This document shows, piece by piece, positions 58,415 through 64,000 of a stretch of 64,000 bases of DNA. The stretch is from Embiotoca jacksoni (lineage: Eukaryota > Chordata > Actinopteri > Embiotocidae): the NCBI GenBank assembly GCA_022577435.1, contig JAKOON010000027.1:1082990-1146989 (forward strand), given 5' to 3'. The notes beneath the pieces are model-generated. The model did not search any database. It was not told the origin of the DNA and worked only from the letters and a program-made list of their open reading frames with translations. The position numbers and the translations under genes are program-made. Numbering within the stretch: the first letter of the stretch is position 1; each line of letters opens with the position of its first letter.

Positions 58415-59213
58415 CTCCGGTGAGGCTGGAGAGGACTCAGCTGCAGGATCCAGGTAATGATGCAGCAGCTTCAAGCTTGAAGGTTTAAAGATAAATTAAA
58501 AAAAATTGTCTTTTTCGCTGCAAAAATAGTTCCTCACTCCCTCATCTTCCACTCATCTACTGTACATGTCTGTCAGCTGAACATGCTCCGGCAGCACAGT
58601 AGCCTATCCACAGCCTCCCCCGCCCCCTCCCCCCTCCCTCCCTCCTACAGACAGGGCGCAAAAAAAACCACACAAAAAACGCTCCATAAATTCTATTTGG
58701 GCGCATTACCGAGCAAGATGGCGCTCTGGCTGTCAGCACCTCGGACAGCTCCCAGCATCTCCGACATAGAAAACCGAGCCTTTTGATTTGTTTGGATTTA
58801 TTTTTTTGCGTAGGATGTCACGTGCGTGATCTGGGTCGGAGCTCTCAGATGATGTGACCGCATCCAGGTGCCAAAAAAAAAAGAGGAGGAAATTAAAAAT
58901 TCAACTTAACTGCTTTTAAAAAGGACTTTGTCGCTTCTCTTTCTCTTCTGCAGCGACAATCTGGGAGTTAAAAAAAAGGAACATTTAAAATATAAACGAA
59001 CCCTGGCCTGTGGTGACTTTTACACCGGAGGAGCAGCATCTGTCTTAATTCATCCCCCCCCCCCACCACCACCACCTGGTACGAGGAGACATGGAGGGAC
59101 GCTTTGTGAAATCACCGGGGGCCGGTTCGGAGAGGAGGAACGGAGCTGCGGTCAAGAAATAGTGCTGCCTACAGTCCGAAGAGCCCCGCAGTGTTTCCCT
59201 CGGTTTGGTGAAG

Positions 59214-59289
59214 ATGTTGGCGCTCCTGGTGACCGTGTCTTCGGCTCTTTTCAGCCCCGGCTTCGCCTTCAGCTCCCATTTCAGCTCAG
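59214..59289 (+). CDS. Putative first coding exon with signal peptide, gene continues beyond recognition
   Basis: ATG at 59214 with A at -3. It encodes 25 residues, MLALLVTVSSALFSPGFAFS and five more, then a donor (CTCAG followed by GTGAGC) in phase 1. The peptide has a hydrophobic core and small residues near a likely cleavage point, so it would start a secreted or membrane protein. The upstream 500 bases include GC-rich sequence with TCCATAAATTCTATT at 58682-58696. No following exon was convincingly identified in 59290-64000, which would then be the first intron. The family is not recognised. Confidence 0.4.
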
Positions 59290-59476
59290 GTGAGCCGACA
59301 TTCCGCCGCTGACACCCCGAATAAACGCTGCCGGTGCGCTGCTCTGACGATACTCCTCATAGTCCCTGAAAAAAACCAAAAAAACCTATTTGTTGTCATT
59401 AAACGGCTCCACGCGCTCTGACAGAGCTTCAAGCTATAGAAATGATGTAATCTTTCACATCTGGGGTTGAATTTGT

Positions 59477-59533
59477 TGTGTGTGTGTGTGTGTGTGTGTC
59501 GTTGCATGTGTGTGTGTGTGTGTGTGTGTGTGT
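59477..59533. repeat. Two adjacent (TG)n runs
   Basis: TG runs of about 23 and 29 bases separated by CGTTGCA. Confidence 0.9.
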
Positions 59534-61947
59534 TGGAGTGTCAAAAAGATCAGCTGCAGTTTAAAGGTGCAGCCAGTATAACGGTGAGGGGGGTGTGGGT
59601 GGGTGTGGGTGGGTGGGGGAGTTGTGGGAGAAGAGGCTTCCTCTAATTGGAGCAGGAGCATGTAGCCCCAGTTATCCAATTAGTGCCTAAAACAGAAGAG
59701 GATTATGGGAGAACAGTGAATGGAGGCAGATTGCCTTAATTTTCAATAATCAGGAAAATCACTGGAAACCAAATGCTTGTTGTTGTTGTTGTTGTTGTTG
59801 TTTTTTATTATTATTTATGATGCAGCATTAGCAGCTTCCTAGCCTGTCATTCAGGTGGTTTCTATGGCAACCCAAAGGTGCAGCAGTCTGTGGCTTTTTT
59901 CTCATTTGGTTTCTGACGGTGGATTATAGAGTGATGTTGTTTTTTTTCCTGCAGTGTCAAAGCACTTTTCACCTCTTCTCTGTTTCTATTGGTTTTTTTT
60001 GTTTGTTTGTTTTTTTTTAGGTGCGGCGTTTCGTTTAAAACTTGATGTGGACGTTGTTTGTCTTCCGAATAAGTAGGTCTCAAAGAATTTCTTGCACCAG
60101 CCGCATCGGTTTCATAATGCCTTCCTGCCCTTTTCAAAACACATTAAATGAACTGCATAAATCTCCTCCCTTCACTCCGGCGCTTTATCCTCTGCAGCAG
60201 TTGTTTTTTACCAGATGACAATATGAGAAGAAATATATATTTTTTAATTCTTCATCTTTAGTTCTCCGTTTGTTTCAGAGCAGAAACCAGAATCTGTTTT
60301 TATTTTCTGTAGAAATTAATTTAACTAGATGATATTCTGATCCCAGTTTTTTTTATTTTGAGCTGAAAAAAATAAAAATGTGATTACATCTTTTTTCCCA
60401 AATCGGTGTAAAATTCGGAGCGAGCGGTGTTACTTTGTCTTGAAATAGCCTCGGATCATTTTTAACAACAATATTCAGCTCTGTTTATGGACTCCACAAC
60501 CTCACCAGATTAAACCACATGAACATGAACACAGAAAATAAAACCTGTAGATTAGCTGTTGTAGCTCACGTCATGGGGATCCACCGCCAGGGAAATAATG
60601 TTGGCCAACGAGAAAACCGGCCGCACGCTTGTTTGTCGATGTGACTGTAAATATTTAAGATATTTTGTGGCTTGATTTACACACATATTCCCCAAGAGTA
60701 GTGATCAGTCCTATGCTGTTACTGGTGATTTTGATGAAAGGATGAGGATGTGAGGATGTGAAAACTGAGGGAGGGGAGGCACAGAAGTGGCCTGACGGAG
60801 CTGAGAAATGTTGGGCCTTCCTGACTGTGATGACTGCTGCGTAAGGAGGCGGCTGTAGAGATGACATCACAGTCCAGAGAGGGCCGGGCTTTGGTATCAG
60901 TGGGGGTTGATTTTACTGGCAGTGCTGGCTGCTTTCCCGTGCAGGCCTCAGGTTATCCATTTCACATTTCTCAGTGGGCTCCTGGCTGCGCATACAGCAG
61001 CAGTCTAATTATATGGACACAAGACAGAAAGGGAAAGCGGGACGCGGTGGGTTTGAACGCCCCGGAGGACCTTTCTCTCTCCAGGCTACCGGTAAACTAC
61101 CAGGTTGAGGTTCGGGAGGACGCGGGCGGGGAGCCGGAGGAGCAGGTAAACCCCGAGGGAGAGGGGCCGTGGACGTCGGGAGTGGATCCAGGCAGGTTTG
61201 TGTTGCTCTTTGCACCTTCACGCAGAGAAAAAAAAAACAAGGTTACAGGATTAGATCTGACGGTGATGCTTTGACTGACAGGGAGACACGCGCAGAATAA
61301 ATTACAAGCTGCTGGCAAAACCCGAAGAAGCTGAGGGCAAGAAGCTACGACTGTGAACTGGATTCGTGCCATTTAGAACTATTGAACAACCTCTAAAAGC
61401 TTTCTCCTCTGATCTACACCTCGAAACCTCCTGTTCAGGAACAACCCCCCAACGCACCCACTCATCTGAGGGGTTGTCTTAAGTTGTGATCGTCCACCGG
61501 CAGGAGTTGTTGTTTTTCTTTTTTTCTGTTGTTCTGTGGAAAACATAATCATTCCCGCACTGAAAGGCCCGGAGAGTCTTAAGTGAAGCTTCTGCAGGCG
61601 AGCTTCTGATTACTAATAGCTTTCTGCACTCAGAGCGAGCCTCTTTGTCTGTGTGTGTTTGTCTGTAAGGACACTGAAGCATAATCTCCTCTGATTGCAC
61701 AGAACCTATTTTTTATTTATTTTTTTTTTTTTTTGCTTGTTTCGAAGGAAACCAGCAGACTCATCCGTCTCCACCTCTGATCATAATAATACCTTTCAGT
61801 TGGGATTAAGGTGAATTCCGGTCAACCTCAGGTGCTTGTAAACACACTCCACATGGCTTAATGCAACACAAAGACAGTATCACCAAACACTTTGCCCCGC
61901 CTGACTCTGCTTTCATGATCTATAAACGGTTTTCGGTTTCATGCTCT

Positions 61948-62045
61948 TACATATCTCGACAATCGTTCATCCCATCTGCTTCAAACTTGGTGGGGGTATT
62001 GCTCACGATGCGAGGATGTGCATGAGCGAATGTGGTGCAATATAG
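61948..62045 (+). repeat. Interspersed repeat copy, inverted relative to 63160-63270
   Basis: Contains ATATCTCGACAATCGTTC and CTGCTTCAAACTTGGTGGGG. The reverse complement of 63160-63270 reads ATATCTCAACAACCGTTTGT and CTGCTTCAAACTTGGTGTGT at matching spacing. Confidence 0.7.
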
Positions 62046-63159
62046 ACTTGTGACATGTTTAATATTAATAAACTCTGATAAACAGGCGAAAAGCTGGATT
62101 CAAATTCTCTGTAAATAGATTAATTGGTAAAGCAGCTAATAATTTCAGTCCTACAAAGAACCAAAAGTCTATTGTGTATCATTTTGCTTCCTTCTCTTGG
62201 GGGCAGGATAGAAACTCTTATAGTCATCTCTGTGGATTTAGACTTGCAGCAGACATGCTGAATAAAAAGAGTCATGATGATTCGAAGTCCTCATGGAGGT
62301 ACGAAGGCACGCTTAATGAAATAATAATAAGATGTAATTCCTCATTGATCCCTGAGGGAGATTTTCTTCTTGTTTGCATCGCTGCGCGGTGGACAGGGTC
62401 ACCCGTAATGCAGCGGCAGAAGGAACTCGGCGTCTTGTTAGAGGCCACTTTGGCTTCCTGTTGAAAGATATCTCTGGCCGCCTCCCTGCTGCCAAACAGA
62501 GATGCACCAGCGTGCAGACAAGAGGCGCTGTGTTGGCCAACAATCTGACTGCTGCTCTGAAACTAAAGGGAGGATTCATCTTAATCCAGGGGTGTGTGGG
62601 AGGTTTGGACCACCTACCGTCTGAGACCCAGAGATGGTGCCACAGTTAATTAAAAGTGTCACGGTGCCAAAGAAGCTCCCGTTTCATACCCGGGCGCTGC
62701 CAGGAAATGACCTTTTGTTAAATATCAGTTTGTCCCAACGCAGTAGGACTTTTAGAGGGCAGGATTAGACTCATCTCTGGTGTACGGTGACAGGCTATTA
62801 GTGAGAGGAAGGTGATGCTACTCATCGAGTTTTGTAGATGCTTAACTTTGGACTTTGGACCTCTAACATACTGTCATTGTAATGGTTTAGATTTAAACTA
62901 CTTTCATTTTGTGCTACTTTATACTTTCACTCCACTACATTTAAGAATTACTGTTAAAGATTCAGATTTTAACGTAGAAAAAATATGACCATGTCTTGTT
63001 ATGACACGTCATAAAAATGTGTCGTCAAAGATTAAACTACTAAACGGTGCGTTTACTTAAAATTCTGTTTACAGCAGCTGAAATTTCAAGGAAAGCTGCT
63101 GCTGCTGCACAGAGTGCTGGTCATCTGTTTATTAAAGTTTATTAATATTGGATGTATCG

Positions 63160-63270
63160 CGTGTCCAAATCGCATCAAATTTGACAGTACACATCCTCGA
63201 ATACTCAGCAAGTCACACACCAAGTTTGAAGCAGGTGGGACAAACGGTTGTTGAGATATGTGAGGGACAA
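63160..63270 (-). repeat. Interspersed repeat copy, inverted partner of 61948-62045
   Basis: See the matching motifs in the partner copy. The GATA array starts 37 bases further on. Either two insertions of one family or the two ends of one 1.3-kb element. Confidence 0.7.
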
Positions 63271-63306
63271 ACAAACAGATATTTTAGTATGCTTGATGAA
63301 TGTTTT

Positions 63307-63433
<127 letters not shown>

Positions 63434-64000
63434 TTACTTTATTAATCCCCAAGGGGACTTTTTTTTTTCTCGCTACAGCAGCATTTATAGATACAGGAAA
63501 GCAATAAAATAACAGTAAAAAATATTAAATATAAAAATGCACAGTATATACAATAAATAGACTAAAATAAAATAAATAATTAAATTCAATTAAAACTAAC
63601 TAAACAATAGTGCAAAGTTAGTTTAAAAAAAAAAAAAAATTTAAACAAACAAGAAAAACAGACAACGGTGTTATTGTTGTGATGGATTTTTGTGATGGAG
63701 CCCACATTTAAACACTGCCACAAGTTTTGACTCCACTTTTACTACAACAGCAGTGTGTCATCTTCTAATCCTCCCATCGATCGTTAATGTACATATTTCC
63801 AGAGTTTCGGGCTTACTCCTGCTCTGATTCCTGATGCAGGATCTCGGCAGTGACTAATGGGCTGTATGATGGAGTGTGACACCCATCACCTGTTCAGATC
63901 TCTGTGCTGCTGCTGCTCCACCCCCGGGCCTGGATGCTTGTCTCTGCAGCTCCTGATGAGGGCTGTTAAATTTCACGGCTGATCAGAGAAATTGTGATGT
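63434..64000. other. Repeat tail, then unassigned sequence
   Basis: The retroelement-like tail runs to about 63490 and is followed by A-rich sequence to 63660. The remainder carries no recognised feature. Confidence 0.45.

Larger units (their letters stand above)
51956..58560. other. Intergenic or intronic, repeats only
   Basis: Contains a MITE end (52818-52882), four GATGAAG-C/A-TC units at 53484-53523, a Tc1-terminus-like scrap (ACATTACCAAAAGTATGTGG at 53949-53968) and several microsatellites listed separately. No exon with credible splice sites and family resemblance was found. Confidence 0.4.
59290..63306. other. Probable first intron or intergenic; no exon accepted
   Basis: Holds TG tracts at 59477-59533, (GTT)n at 59777-59801, AT-rich sequence, and the two inverted repeat copies at 61948-62045 and 63160-63270. 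A GC-rich open stretch at 60945-61145 was considered as an exon and not accepted. Confidence 0.4.

Noticed and set aside
60861..61274. GC-rich open stretch considered as exon 2 of the signal-peptide gene
   Set aside because: An acceptor at 60944 exists, but the phase required by the donor at 59289 leads to a different frame with a poor donor and a stop soon after; no family resemblance.

Overview
The window is vertebrate nuclear DNA and reads as a teleost, probably a spiny-rayed (percomorph) fish. Its genes have introns with GT-AG borders. Microsatellites are dense, Tc1-type transposons and MITEs are present, and a C2H2 zinc-finger gene family with an acidic N-terminal module typical of percomorph genomes fills the middle. 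No prokaryotic or viral genome is seen.

Layout. (1) 1-8040, + strand: the last 16 coding exons and long 3'UTR of abca5, a lipid-type ABC transporter. The 3'UTR holds an 8-bp minisatellite. (2) 8700-14407, + strand: a 14-exon gene whose first 13 exons encode a protein derived from a DNA-transposase-like family. The last of these splices, in a compatible phase, into a zinc-finger exon. The summed exons give one uninterrupted frame of about 1,166 codons. (3) 16683-48283: seven two-exon zinc-finger genes (B to H below). Five are on the - strand (16.7-35.8 kb) and two on the + strand (38.6-48.3 kb), facing away from each other across a 1.05-kb minisatellite of 11-bp units. Each has an identical 121-base first coding exon and a second exon carrying a near-identical acidic module followed by 7 to 20 diverged fingers. 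(4) 48284-64000: mostly intergenic or intronic, with microsatellites, a MITE and repeat tails. One likely signal-peptide first exon lies near 59.2 kb.

The cluster records its own history. Gene D is a chimera made of the 5' part of gene C and the 3' part of gene E. The crossover maps to 6 bp inside one finger and generated two tandem 4.07-kb units. Gene B is an in-frame fusion of two second exons, giving a double protein. Genes G and H carry tandemly doubled promoters. The intron of H holds a Tc1 element nested inside an older Tc1 fossil, itself split by a retroelement tail and a TGGA microsatellite.

Function. The zinc-finger proteins are expected to be nuclear DNA-binding regulators. The shared N-terminus has no KRAB or SCAN domain that I recognise. 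It carries four hydrophobic-Lys-x-Glu SUMO acceptor motifs, which suggests a SUMO-dependent effector module. Sequence sameness of promoter, exon 1 and module, against divergent fingers, suggests homogenisation of the regulatory end and diversification of the DNA-reading end.
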